A stretch of DNA of 64,000 bases. Origin: Streptacidiphilus albus JL83. Lineage in GTDB: Bacteria > Actinomycetota > Actinomycetes > Streptomycetales > Streptomycetaceae. A program made the position numbers and the translations under genes. The first letter of the stretch is position 1. Every line of letters starts with the position of its first letter. The stretch covers positions 6,148,017-6,212,016 of the forward strand of contig NZ_JQML01000001.1 of NCBI RefSeq assembly GCF_000744705.1, in the 5' to 3' direction. Shown piece by piece: positions 47,801 through 56,610 of this stretch. A model generated the notes under the pieces. The model made no database searches and was not told where the DNA came from. It was given only the letters and a program-made list of their open reading frames with translations.

Positions 47801-48499
47801 AAGGCGTACACCCAGCTCGGCAAGGTCAACCCGCTGGCGCTGGAGGAGTTCGCCGCGCTGGAGGAGCGCCACAAGTTCCTCAGCGAGCAACTGGAGGACC
47901 TCAAGACCACCCGGCGCGACCTGCTCACCGTGGTCAAGGAGGTCGACGAGCGGGTCGAGCAGGTCTTCACCGCCGCGTACCACGACACCGCCCGACAGTT
48001 CGAGGGCGTCTTCTCCCGGCTCTTCCCCGGCGGCGAGGGCCGACTGGTCCTCACCGACCCGGACAACATGCTCACCACCGGCATCGACGTCGAGGCCCGC
48101 CCCCCGGGCAAGAAGGTCAAGCGGCTCTCGCTGCTCTCCGGCGGCGAGCGCTCACTGACCGCCGTCGCGCTGCTGGTCTCCATCTTCAAGGCCCGCCCCA
48201 GCCCGTTCTACGTGATGGACGAGGTCGAGGCGGCCCTGGACGAGACCAACCTGCGCCGGCTGATCGCCATCATGGAGGAGCTGCGCGACAGCTCCCAGCT
48301 GATCGTGATCACCCATCAGAAGCTGACCATGGAGTGCGCCGACGCCCTCTACGGCGTCTCCATGCGCGGCGACGGCATCTCCCAGGTCATCAGCCAACGC
48401 CTCCGGGAGACCCCGCGCCCGGCCCCCCGCCGTACCCTGCCCGCGCAGACGGTGTCGGACGACCCGGCACCGGCACCGGAGTCGCCGCCCCGCTCATGA
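44828..48499 (+). CDS. smc: Chromosome segregation protein SMC
   Basis: 1223 aa condensin ATPase. GTG start. Walker A GPNGSGKS at residues 31-38, long coiled coil (150-500), hinge about 500-690, second coiled coil, signature LSGGERSLTAVALL near 1103 and Walker B FYVMDEVEAALDETN. The hinge carries an Ala/Pro/Gly/Thr insertion (APGTAPGTAPALGTA, about residues 577-600) encoded by a DNA repeat. The C-terminus ends six bp inside the convergent WXG100-like gene. ScpA/ScpB are not in the window. Confidence 0.97.
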   Translation: MHLKSLTLRGFKSFASATTLRFEPGITCVVGPNGSGKSNVVDALSWVMGEQGAKSLRGGKMEDVIFAGTTGRAPLGRAEVALTIDNTDGALPIAYSEVTISRTMFRNGGSEYAINGTTCRLLDIQELLSDSGIGREMHVIVGQGQLDSVLHADPMGRRAFIEEAAGVLKHRKRKEKALRKLDAMQANMTRVQDLVGELGRQLKPLGRQAQIARRAATIQADLRDARLRLLADDLVTLRRAVEEEVADEMALRLRRGGVEQELTACRQREAVLEAQVAQLGPRVERAQQTWFALSSLAERVRGTIGLAEARVRHAAAAPAEERRGRDPEEQEREAARIRAEEAELAEALEEARYTLAETVERRADLERALAEEEQRLRAAARALADRREGLARLQGKVAAARSRAVGAGEEIGRLAEARDEAMVRAEAATEAYEQLKAQVDGADAVDTEAEASLAELRSALAGAEEEQSRAREELAGAERERAGLTARRDALALGLRRKDGTGALLAAGDRLTGLLGPAAELLTVRPGAEAAVAAALGHAADAVAVSGIGAAAEALRLLRKDDAGRAALLVAGGGAAAAPGTAPGTAPALGTAAALGTAPAAAEWAVALVSGPEELLAPVRDLLRHTVVVDTLEAAEQLVAARPELVAVTAEGDLLGSGFGYGGSAGAPSLLETQAAVDEATAALAVLVGRREALAEALEQATARRKELAAEVEALAARRRAAEKEKSAVAQQLGRLGGQARGAAGEAERLATAAAKAEDAREQAEAELAELSERLLAVEEGPAEDEPDTAERDRLGEAASAARAAEMEARLSVRTHEERVRGLVGRADALERGARAEREARARAAARQQRLRHEAAVAAAVADGGRQLLALVEASLLGAAAEKAGAEQERAVRDAELGQGRVRSRELAAELDRLTDSVHRDEVLRAEKRLRIEQLEAKALEEHGIAADSLLAEYGPDQPVPPSVEPGGAAGEAEPQPYRRAEQERRLRAAEKAYTQLGKVNPLALEEFAALEERHKFLSEQLEDLKTTRRDLLTVVKEVDERVEQVFTAAYHDTARQFEGVFSRLFPGGEGRLVLTDPDNMLTTGIDVEARPPGKKVKRLSLLSGGERSLTAVALLVSIFKARPSPFYVMDEVEAALDETNLRRLIAIMEELRDSSQLIVITHQKLTMECADALYGVSMRGDGISQVISQRLRETPRPAPRRTLPAQTVSDDPAPAPESPPRS

Positions 48500-49216
48500 C
48501 GCGAAGTTCAGCCCGGCGAGGTTGCCGGTGAGGTTCTGGGCGTGCGCCTTGACGTCTGCGGCGTGCTGGGCCAGCGTCTTGGCGTGGGTGCGCAGGTCGT
48601 CGGGCTGGATGGTGAAGCCGTCGCCGACGCTGCCGGAGACCCCGAGCATGTTCTCCAGCGCCGAGTAGGTCATTCCCGACACCGCCTTCTCCACGATGCC
48701 GAGCAGCGGGGTGAGGGCCGCTCCGATGACCTCGGCCAGGATGTACTGGATGATCGTCTGTTCCATGTAGTCGACGGCGAGGTCGGCGGCCTCGACGATC
48801 AGGGCCTCGGCGGCCTCGGCGATGCCGAAGGTGAGCACGGCGGCGGCCTGGTCGGCGACGAAGCTGACGGCCATGACGGTGAGTTCGGCGATGCAGCTGA
48901 GCTTCATCGCGACGATGTAGTCGGCGCCGTCGTCGAGCGCGGTGGCCAGGACGCTGCAGCCTTCGAGCAGGTCGTGCATGTGGCCCTGGGACAGGTGGGC
49001 CCACTTGGAGACCAGCAGGTCGTAGGAGTTGGCCTGGTAGGAGGCGCCCATCGCGTTGACGGTGGCGGTGGCCTGCTGGTGGGTGCCCTCGATGTCGGAG
49101 GCGAAGGTCCGCACGTGCGTGGCGAACTCGCGCACCGTGTCCTCGTTGACCTGCGGCCAGTTCACCCCGATGCACTGGAGGAACGTCACCACTTCGCTGG
49201 GCAGTTCGATAGCCAT
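48494..49216 (-). CDS. Orphan WXG100-like protein (type VII secretion type)
   Basis: 240 aa, ATG start. Helical N-terminal domain with VNWPQVNEDTVREFATHVRT and a second Trp in SKWAHLSQGHMHDLLEG, as in WXG100-like toxin heads. A hydrophobic helical middle (about 95-180) and a C-terminal helical segment (DDLRTHAKTLAQHAADVKAH) follow. In known proteins this head precedes a toxin or effector domain; here nothing follows. The stop codon abuts the smc stop (6-bp overlap, no terminator space). No immunity gene is adjacent. Function inferred only. Confidence 0.75.
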   Translation of the reverse strand: MAIELPSEVVTFLQCIGVNWPQVNEDTVREFATHVRTFASDIEGTHQQATATVNAMGASYQANSYDLLVSKWAHLSQGHMHDLLEGCSVLATALDDGADYIVAMKLSCIAELTVMAVSFVADQAAAVLTFGIAEAAEALIVEAADLAVDYMEQTIIQYILAEVIGAALTPLLGIVEKAVSGMTYSALENMLGVSGSVGDGFTIQPDDLRTHAKTLAQHAADVKAHAQNLTGNLAGLNFAS

Positions 49217-49316
49217 CCGTACCCCCGAACACCTGGACCGTCGCTCTCGGGCTCACGTTACCAAGCCGGGCAAGTCCATTGGCCCCGGCGGGAGATGGTC
49301 TTCGCGCCGACCGGGG

Positions 49317-50111
49317 TCAGGGCAGCAGCAGCGGGCGGACGGTGTCCCAGCAGCGCCGGTCGGCGGCGTTGAGCAGGCCGGCCCCGGTGTCGGCGGGCCG
49401 GTAGCGGCTGCCGTCGGGGCGCAGCGCGGTGCCGCCGGCCTCGCTGAGCAGCAGCGTGCCGGGCGCGTGGTCCCAGGGCAGGGTGCGCTGGTAGAGGACG
49501 AAGTCCTGCTCGCCGTCGAGCAGCCGGGGGTAGTCCACGCCCGCGCACCGGGTCCCGGGGCCGAGCCGGGCGAAGTGCGGCGCGGAGGCGTCGACGTGCG
49601 CCCGGGTGGTCGGGTCCAGGAATCCGGTCAGCGCGGCCCCGCGCAGCTCCGCCGCCCGGGGCGGGGCGGGCTCGCGCCGGACCCGGATCCCGTCCCGCCA
49701 GGACCCGGAGCCGCGTTCGGCGACGTAGGCCCGGCCGTCGGCCGGGCGGACGATCCAGGCCGCCACCGTCTCGCCGCCGCGTACCAGCGCGGCCATCACC
49801 GCGTACTCGGGGCGGCCGGCGACGAAGTTGGCGGTCCCGTCCAGCGGGTCGACCAGCCAGGCCGTCGGGGCCAGCCGCAGGGCGTCGAGCAGCCCGGGGT
49901 CGGCGGCCGCGGCCTCCTCGCCGACCACCGGCGCGTCCACCACCTCCCGCAGCCGACGGCTGATCAGCTCCTCGGCCTCGCGGTCGGCCACGGTCACCAG
50001 CTCGCCCGGCGACTTCTCGCTGACCTCGCCCTCGGCCAGCGCGCGGAAGCGCGGCACGATCGCCGTCTCGGCGGCCTCGCGCAGGATCCCGGTCACGGTC
50101 TCGATCCACAT
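49317..50111 (-). CDS. Inositol monophosphatase family protein
   Basis: 264 aa from ATG 50109-50111. Metal site VGEEAAAADP and WLVDPLDGTANFVAGRPEYAV (DPLDGT), plus the C-terminal LPWDHAPGTLLLSEAGG with WDxAPG. Such enzymes dephosphorylate inositol phosphate, histidinol phosphate or fructose bisphosphate. A longer in-frame extension upstream runs into pseudogene sequence. Confidence 0.88.
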   Translation of the reverse strand: MWIETVTGILREAAETAIVPRFRALAEGEVSEKSPGELVTVADREAEELISRRLREVVDAPVVGEEAAAADPGLLDALRLAPTAWLVDPLDGTANFVAGRPEYAVMAALVRGGETVAAWIVRPADGRAYVAERGSGSWRDGIRVRREPAPPRAAELRGAALTGFLDPTTRAHVDASAPHFARLGPGTRCAGVDYPRLLDGEQDFVLYQRTLPWDHAPGTLLLSEAGGTALRPDGSRYRPADTGAGLLNAADRRCWDTVRPLLLP

Positions 50112-50121
50112 GGCCACCACG

Positions 50122-50539
50122 CTACCGCCGGGGCCCGCCCGGCCCGCGCCGGCCCTCCAGCGCGTAGACGGTGGCCTGGAGGCCGTAGAGCTCGGCATGG
50201 CGGCCGCACCAGCTCCTGGTGGCTGCCGGACTCATGCCCGAGCAGCAGCACCGCGCCGAACAGCACCAGCGGCAGCAGCGCCGCGGTGAACAGGGCCGCT
50301 CCGCCGCCGCTCCCGTCCAGCCGGGAGACCAGCAGGGAGACCAGCAGGGCCAGCACGACGGCGGTGGTGGCCGGCGCCGGCGCGCCCAGCAGCAGGACGG
50401 CGGCGAACCCGGTCAGGACCGGGGCCCGGCGGCGCCGGGACAGCGCAGCAGCGCCAGTCGTCGACGGAGCACGGCAAGCGGGGCTGCCATCGGCATGCCG
50501 AGCAGGATGCTCGGTCGCCGGGGAGCGGTTCCACTCCAT
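50122..50539 (-). pseudogene. Remnant of an ABC exporter gene
   Basis: The frame ending at TAG 50122-50124 reads GRHAELYGLQATVYALEGRR, the classical extreme C-terminus of ABC exporter ATPases. A frame one base off just upstream reads ESGSHQELVR, the segment that normally precedes it, so a frameshift separates them. Before it is an Ala/Leu/Val membrane-like run (residues 39-100 of the 50093-50539 frame) joined directly to this tail; the ATPase core is missing. Best read as an internal deletion plus frameshift. Confidence 0.65.
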
Positions 50540-50594
50540 TTACCGCCCCGGCGCGACCCGCTGCCGCACAGCCGTAACGGATACTGGGTGAGCC

Positions 50595-51818
50595 ATGGAA
50601 TACATCATCCTTACCGTAGTCATCGCGGTGGTCCTGCTCGGAGCTGCCGCCGGTCTCGTCGTCAACGGCAGGCGGCGCAGGCAACTGCCGCCGTCCCCGC
50701 CGTCGGACACGTCCCTCGGCCAGTCGACCCGCCCGGCTCCGGTCGGGACGGCGACCCCCACCGAACCCCCGACCGCCGCCGCAGCCACCGCCGCGGCCCC
50801 GGCCCCGGAGACCGCGCTCGTCACCGAGCCGGAGCCGGAGCCGGAGCCGTCCGAGGCCGCGCTGACCCCCGCCCTCGACGTCCCCGAGCCGACCGCCGGA
50901 CGCCTGGTCCGGCTGCGCTCGCGGCTCTCCCGCTCGCAGAACTCGATGGGCAAGGGCCTGCTCGCGCTGCTCTCCCGGGACCGCCTCGACGAGGAGACCT
51001 GGGAGGAGATCGAGGAGGTGCTGCTCACCGCCGACGTCGGCGTCCAGCCGACCCAGGAGCTGGTCGAGCGGCTGCGCACCCGGGTCAAGGTCCTGGGCAC
51101 CCGCACCCCGGACGACCTGCGCACGCTGCTCCGCGAGGAGCTGCTCGCGCTGATCGATCCCTCGATGGACCGCACCCTGCACACCGCCCGGCACACCGAG
51201 GCGGAGCCGCCGCGCCCGGCCGTGGTGCTGGTCGTCGGCGTCAACGGCGTCGGCAAGACCACCACCAGCGGCAAGCTGGCCCGGGTGCTGGTCGCCGACG
51301 GCCGGACGGTGGTGCTCGGCGCGGCCGACACCTTCCGCGCCGCCGCCGCCGACCAGCTGCAGACCTGGGGCGAGCGGGTCGGCGCCCGCACGGTGCGCGG
51401 CCCGGAGGCCGGCGACCCGGCCTCGGTGGCCTTCGACGCGGTCAAGGAGGCCACCGCCGAGGGCGCGGACACCGTGCTGGTGGACACCGCCGGCCGGCTG
51501 CACACCAAGACCGGCCTGATGGACGAGCTGGGCAAGGTCAAGCGGGTCGTCGAGAAGCACGGCCCGGTGGACGAGGTGCTGCTGGTGCTGGACGCCACCA
51601 CCGGCCAGAACGGCCTGGTCCAGGCGCGGGTCTTCGCCGAGGTCGTGGACATCACCGGGATCGTGCTGACCAAGCTGGACGGCACCGCCAAGGGCGGCAT
51701 CGTCATCGCGGTGCAGCGCCAGCTCGGTGTCCCGGTCAAGCTGATCGGGCTCGGCGAGGGTGCGGACGACCTCGCGCCGTTCGACCCCGCCGCCTTCGCG
51801 GACGCGCTGATCGGCTGA
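50595..51818 (+). CDS. ftsY: Signal recognition particle receptor FtsY
   Basis: 407 aa. N-terminal membrane anchor YIILTVVIAVVLLGAAAGLV, acidic Pro-rich linker (30-105), then the NG domain: GVNGVGKTTTSGKL, DTFRAAAADQL, VDTAGRLHTK, TKLDGTAKGG and GLGEGADDLAPFD. GTPase that receives Ffh-bound ribosomes at the membrane; ffh lies 7.4 kb downstream. ATG start. Confidence 0.97.
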   Translation: MEYIILTVVIAVVLLGAAAGLVVNGRRRRQLPPSPPSDTSLGQSTRPAPVGTATPTEPPTAAAATAAAPAPETALVTEPEPEPEPSEAALTPALDVPEPTAGRLVRLRSRLSRSQNSMGKGLLALLSRDRLDEETWEEIEEVLLTADVGVQPTQELVERLRTRVKVLGTRTPDDLRTLLREELLALIDPSMDRTLHTARHTEAEPPRPAVVLVVGVNGVGKTTTSGKLARVLVADGRTVVLGAADTFRAAAADQLQTWGERVGARTVRGPEAGDPASVAFDAVKEATAEGADTVLVDTAGRLHTKTGLMDELGKVKRVVEKHGPVDEVLLVLDATTGQNGLVQARVFAEVVDITGIVLTKLDGTAKGGIVIAVQRQLGVPVKLIGLGEGADDLAPFDPAAFADALIG

Positions 51819-51864
51819 GCCGAGCCGACCTGACCTGGTGCGGGCCGCTTCCCTCCGGGGTGGC

Positions 51865-51911
51865 GGCCCGCAGGCACGTGGGCCCGCAGGCACGGCGGCC
51901 CACAGGCACGT
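51865..51911. repeat. 16-bp tandem repeat, three copies, after ftsY
   Basis: GGCCCGCAGGCACGT at 51865, 51881 and 51897 with one or two differences each; lies between ftsY and the convergent gene at 51931. Confidence 0.85.
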
Positions 51912-51930
51912 GAGCCCGGGCGGCGGCGGG

Positions 51931-52521
51931 CTAGCGGCGGCCGACCAGTTCGGGGACGCCCCGGTGGCAGGCGTACGCCAGCGCGCCCAGCAGCAGCCTG
52001 GCCTCCGGCGGACGCGCCGCGTTCTCGGGCGTCGGCGGGCGCAGCCAGCGCGCGTCCGTGGCCGGGGGCGCGGGGACGGCGCCGCCCGCCCCGTGGCAGC
52101 CCAGGTCGAGCGCGGCGTCGTCCCAGCCGGTGCGGTAGAGCAGGTCGGGCAGGGCGGCGGCGGTGTCCGGGGCGACCAGGAACAGCGCCCGGCCGGGGGT
52201 GCCGAGCACCGGCCCGGGGCGCACACCCATCCGCTCCATCCGCTCCAGCGCGCGGAAGCCCGCCGCGTGCGGCACGTCGAGGACGTCGAAGCCGTTCCCG
52301 GTGCGCAGCCGCGGCTCGGCCGCCGGGCACCGCTGCCACGCCTGGTGGACCTGGTCCTGGCTGCTGCCCGGGGGCAGTTCGACGCCGCCCAGGACGGCTG
52401 TCCAGCCCCAGAGCTGGGTGTACTCGGCGACCGTCCGGCACCGGGCGGTGCGGACGCGACCGCGCGGGCCGAGCGAGCGGCTGCCGAAGATCGGGCTGTC
52501 GAACAGGATGTCCAAGTCCAC
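51931..52521 (-). CDS. Degenerate primase-polymerase-fold protein
   Basis: 196 aa, GTG start. Annotated in related genomes as bifunctional primase/polymerase. Segments GWTAVLGGVELP, NGFDVLDVPHAAGFRALERM and GRALFLVAPDT follow the Prim-Pol order, but the acidic pair is D-V-L-D rather than the expected DxD and no helicase domain follows. It may be a non-catalytic relic or regulator. Convergent with ftsY; 479 bp of gene-free DNA separate it from nsdA. Confidence 0.65.
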   Translation of the reverse strand: MDLDILFDSPIFGSRSLGPRGRVRTARCRTVAEYTQLWGWTAVLGGVELPPGSSQDQVHQAWQRCPAAEPRLRTGNGFDVLDVPHAAGFRALERMERMGVRPGPVLGTPGRALFLVAPDTAAALPDLLYRTGWDDAALDLGCHGAGGAVPAPPATDARWLRPPTPENAARPPEARLLLGALAYACHRGVPELVGRR

Positions 52522-53000
52522 TCACCACCAACATGAAAGAGGGCCCGATGGTTACGCCGGGAGCGTGGAGGGGGGCGCGGTTGTCGACAGGGGCGCTCAG
52601 TTGGACCTTGTGCGCCACATCGTCGGACGGTTTGGGCGGAACGCGTTGCCGCGGCCGCGGCAATGGGGGAGGGTCGTGAGTGCGAGAGCGATGCAGGGCT
52701 CGACCGAGATCCAGTGAAGCGCGCCGGGAGTGCCGGGAGTTCATCCTCAGGGGTGGCGAAGGGTGGCGTTTTCCCGAGTGAACTCCCCCGGGTGTGCGGA
52801 ACCGCGCTACGTTCACTCCGCAGGGCAGGTGCTTCTTCCGTCCCGTGGGTATGCCAGGGGCAATCGGATCATCAATTCGGTTGGCCGGTGCTACTGCTGA
52901 CGGTTCGTGACCTGTCCGACCGATCAGGCTCGGGTGCCCTCGTTCACCGACGGGGAGCCGCGGGTACCGCAGCGGGTTAGCCCGGGATGGGGGCGTTCCG
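52522..53000. other. Intergenic region upstream of nsdA
   Basis: 479 bp without a supportable gene. Contains a perfect 18-bp palindrome (52646-52663). It should hold the promoters of both divergent genes. Confidence 0.6.
52646..52663. promoter_or_regulatory. 18-bp perfect palindrome upstream of nsdA
   Basis: TTGCCGCGGCCGCGGCAA reads identically on both strands. Its location in the divergent interval makes an operator plausible; no known factor matches in my memory. Confidence 0.45.
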
Positions 53001-54461
53001 GTGGGCGAGAAGCAACCCAACGAGCAGTTGACGGCGTGGTTCGTCAGGAGCGGTTGGTCCAAGGGCGAGTTGGCCCGCCAGGTGAACCGGAGGGCCCGTC
53101 AGATCGGGGCCAGCCATGTCAGCACCGACACCTCGCGGGTGCGGCGCTGGCTCGACGGGGAGAGTCCCCGCGAACCGATCCCCAAGATTCTCTCCGACCT
53201 CTTCTCCGAGCGCTTCGGCTCGCTCGTCGCGGTGGAGGACCTGGGCCTGCGGCAGGTCATGCCGCTGGCTCCGAACAGCGGGGTGGACTACCCCTGGAGC
53301 AGCAGCCAGACGGTGCAGCTGATCTCCGACTACTCCCGCAGCGACCTGATGCTCAACCGCCGGGGCTTCCTCGGCACCTCGCTGGCGCTGACGGCCGGCA
53401 CCGCCCTGATCGAGCCGATGCAGCGCTGGCTCGCACCCAACCACGGTGGTCAGCCCACCACCATGCTCGTCGCGGCCCGCGAGGGCGCCCACCCGACCGG
53501 TCGGATCTCCGTCCCCGAGCTGGAGCTGCTGGAGTCCACGGTGGTGATGTTCCGCCAGTGGGACGCCCAGAACGGCGGCGGGCTGCGCCGCAAGGCCGTC
53601 GTCGGACAGCTGCACGAGGTCTGCGACCTGCTCCAGGAGACCTACGCCCCGGACGTCACCCGCAGGCTCTTCCAGACCACCGCGCAACTGGCCCACCTGG
53701 CCGGCTGGATGTCCTACGACATAGGCATGCACCCCAGCGCGCAGAAGTACTACGTGCTGGCGCTGCACGCGGCGAAGGAGTCCGGCGACCGGCCCTTCGG
53801 CGCGCTCATCCTCTCCGACATGTGTCGGCAGATGATCCACCTCAACCGCGGCACCGACGCCCTGGAACTGGTCCACCTCGCCCAGTACGGCAGCCGGGAC
53901 ACCGCCACCCCCCGGACCCAGTCGCTGATGCACGTCCTGGAGGCCCGCGCCTACGCCTCCCTCGGCGAGGTGACCAAGTGCCACCGGGCCGCCCGGCTGG
54001 CCGAGGACTCCTTCCGCGACATCAACCCGGACGACCCGGAGCCGGACTGGATCTCCTTCTTCTCCGAGGCCGAGCTCAACGCCGAGAACGCCCACTCCTA
54101 CCGCGACCTCAGCTACACCACCGGCCGCACCCAGGTCTACGCCCGGCAGTCGGAGCCGGTGATGCAGCGCGCGGTCCAGCTCTTCTCCGAGGATCCGGGC
54201 CACCAGCGCTCCTACGCCCTCAACCTGATCGGCATGGCCAGCGTCCACCTGCTGCAGAAGGAGCCGGAGGCCGCCGCCGCCTCCGCCGAACAGGCCGTGG
54301 ACATCGCCATGCGGATACGTTCGGAACGGGTCAACACCCGCGTCCGGAAGACCACCGAGACCGCGCTGAAGCAGTTCCGCGAGGTCAACGAGGTCAAGCG
54401 GCTGCGTGAGCGGGTCGACCAGGACCTGCCCGAGTTCAACGCCCGCAACCAGGCCGTCTGA
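53001..54461 (+). CDS. nsdA: NsdA, TPR-containing regulator of development and antibiotics
   Basis: 486 aa, GTG start. N-terminal XRE-like HTH (WSKGELARQVNRRARQIG, VRRWLDGESPREPIP) in residues 1-75, then a TPR-rich region over most of the rest (AQLAHLAGWMSYDIGMHPSA, ALNLIGMASVHLLQKEPEA). Known in Streptomyces: nsdA mutants overproduce antibiotics and sporulate more, so it is a repressor-type regulator. Followed by a weak long-range hairpin and the amtB promoter region. Confidence 0.93.
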   Translation: MGEKQPNEQLTAWFVRSGWSKGELARQVNRRARQIGASHVSTDTSRVRRWLDGESPREPIPKILSDLFSERFGSLVAVEDLGLRQVMPLAPNSGVDYPWSSSQTVQLISDYSRSDLMLNRRGFLGTSLALTAGTALIEPMQRWLAPNHGGQPTTMLVAAREGAHPTGRISVPELELLESTVVMFRQWDAQNGGGLRRKAVVGQLHEVCDLLQETYAPDVTRRLFQTTAQLAHLAGWMSYDIGMHPSAQKYYVLALHAAKESGDRPFGALILSDMCRQMIHLNRGTDALELVHLAQYGSRDTATPRTQSLMHVLEARAYASLGEVTKCHRAARLAEDSFRDINPDDPEPDWISFFSEAELNAENAHSYRDLSYTTGRTQVYARQSEPVMQRAVQLFSEDPGHQRSYALNLIGMASVHLLQKEPEAAAASAEQAVDIAMRIRSERVNTRVRKTTETALKQFREVNEVKRLRERVDQDLPEFNARNQAV

Positions 54462-54765
54462 CCCGACCGCACGACCCGCCCCGGAGCTCCGGCCGCGAGA
54501 ACCATCCCGACACTCGGCTCCCCCACGCCTGGTCCGAAGGACGGTTCTCGCGGTCGGCTTTGTCATGCCCCCTTACAGCGACCGCCGCGCGACATGGGAG
54601 TTCACCCCGGCGTAACAGCGGCGTCAGCTTCGTCACCTTCCGGAAACACGTCGGCGCGTCGGCCGAAACCGCTCTCCGTCAATCTCCTCTTCATCAGCCG
54701 ACGCCTCCGGTGGCACGGGACGGGATACCGGGGAACGGAGCGGCTCAACATTCGAGGAGACGCCG
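54462..54765. other. nsdA-amtB intergenic region
   Basis: 304 bp: inverted repeat CCGCGAGAACC (54493-54503) with GGTTCTCGCGG (54543-54553), then the GlnR box at 54632-54669 and amtB start region. Confidence 0.7.
54632..54669 (+). promoter_or_regulatory. GlnR operator of amtB-glnK-glnD
   Basis: GTCAC-N6-GAAAC-N6-GCGCG-N6-GAAAC has exactly the described a-b-a-b spacing of Streptomyces GlnR boxes; three of the four half-sites match well, the third is weak. It starts 134 bp before amtB. Predicts activation under nitrogen limitation. Confidence 0.85.
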
Positions 54766-56465
<1,700 letters not shown>

Positions 56466-56610
56466 CCGGGGCGGAACGGCACGGCTGAGGCACAGCACAA
56501 CTGAAACGAGCGGTGGCGGGGGGAGCACGGGCAGCGCAGCCCGGCTTCCCCCTTCGCCGCGTCCCACCTGCCGGGGGTCCCGGTTTTCGGTACGAGCCAC
56601 GGGAGTCCCG

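Noticed and set aside
44873..47983. 1036-codon open frame on the minus strand
   Set aside because: Antisense to smc; no recognisable domain.
52663..52980. 105-codon open frame upstream of nsdA
   Set aside because: Starts inside the palindrome, lacks codon bias and overlaps the likely nsdA promoter region.
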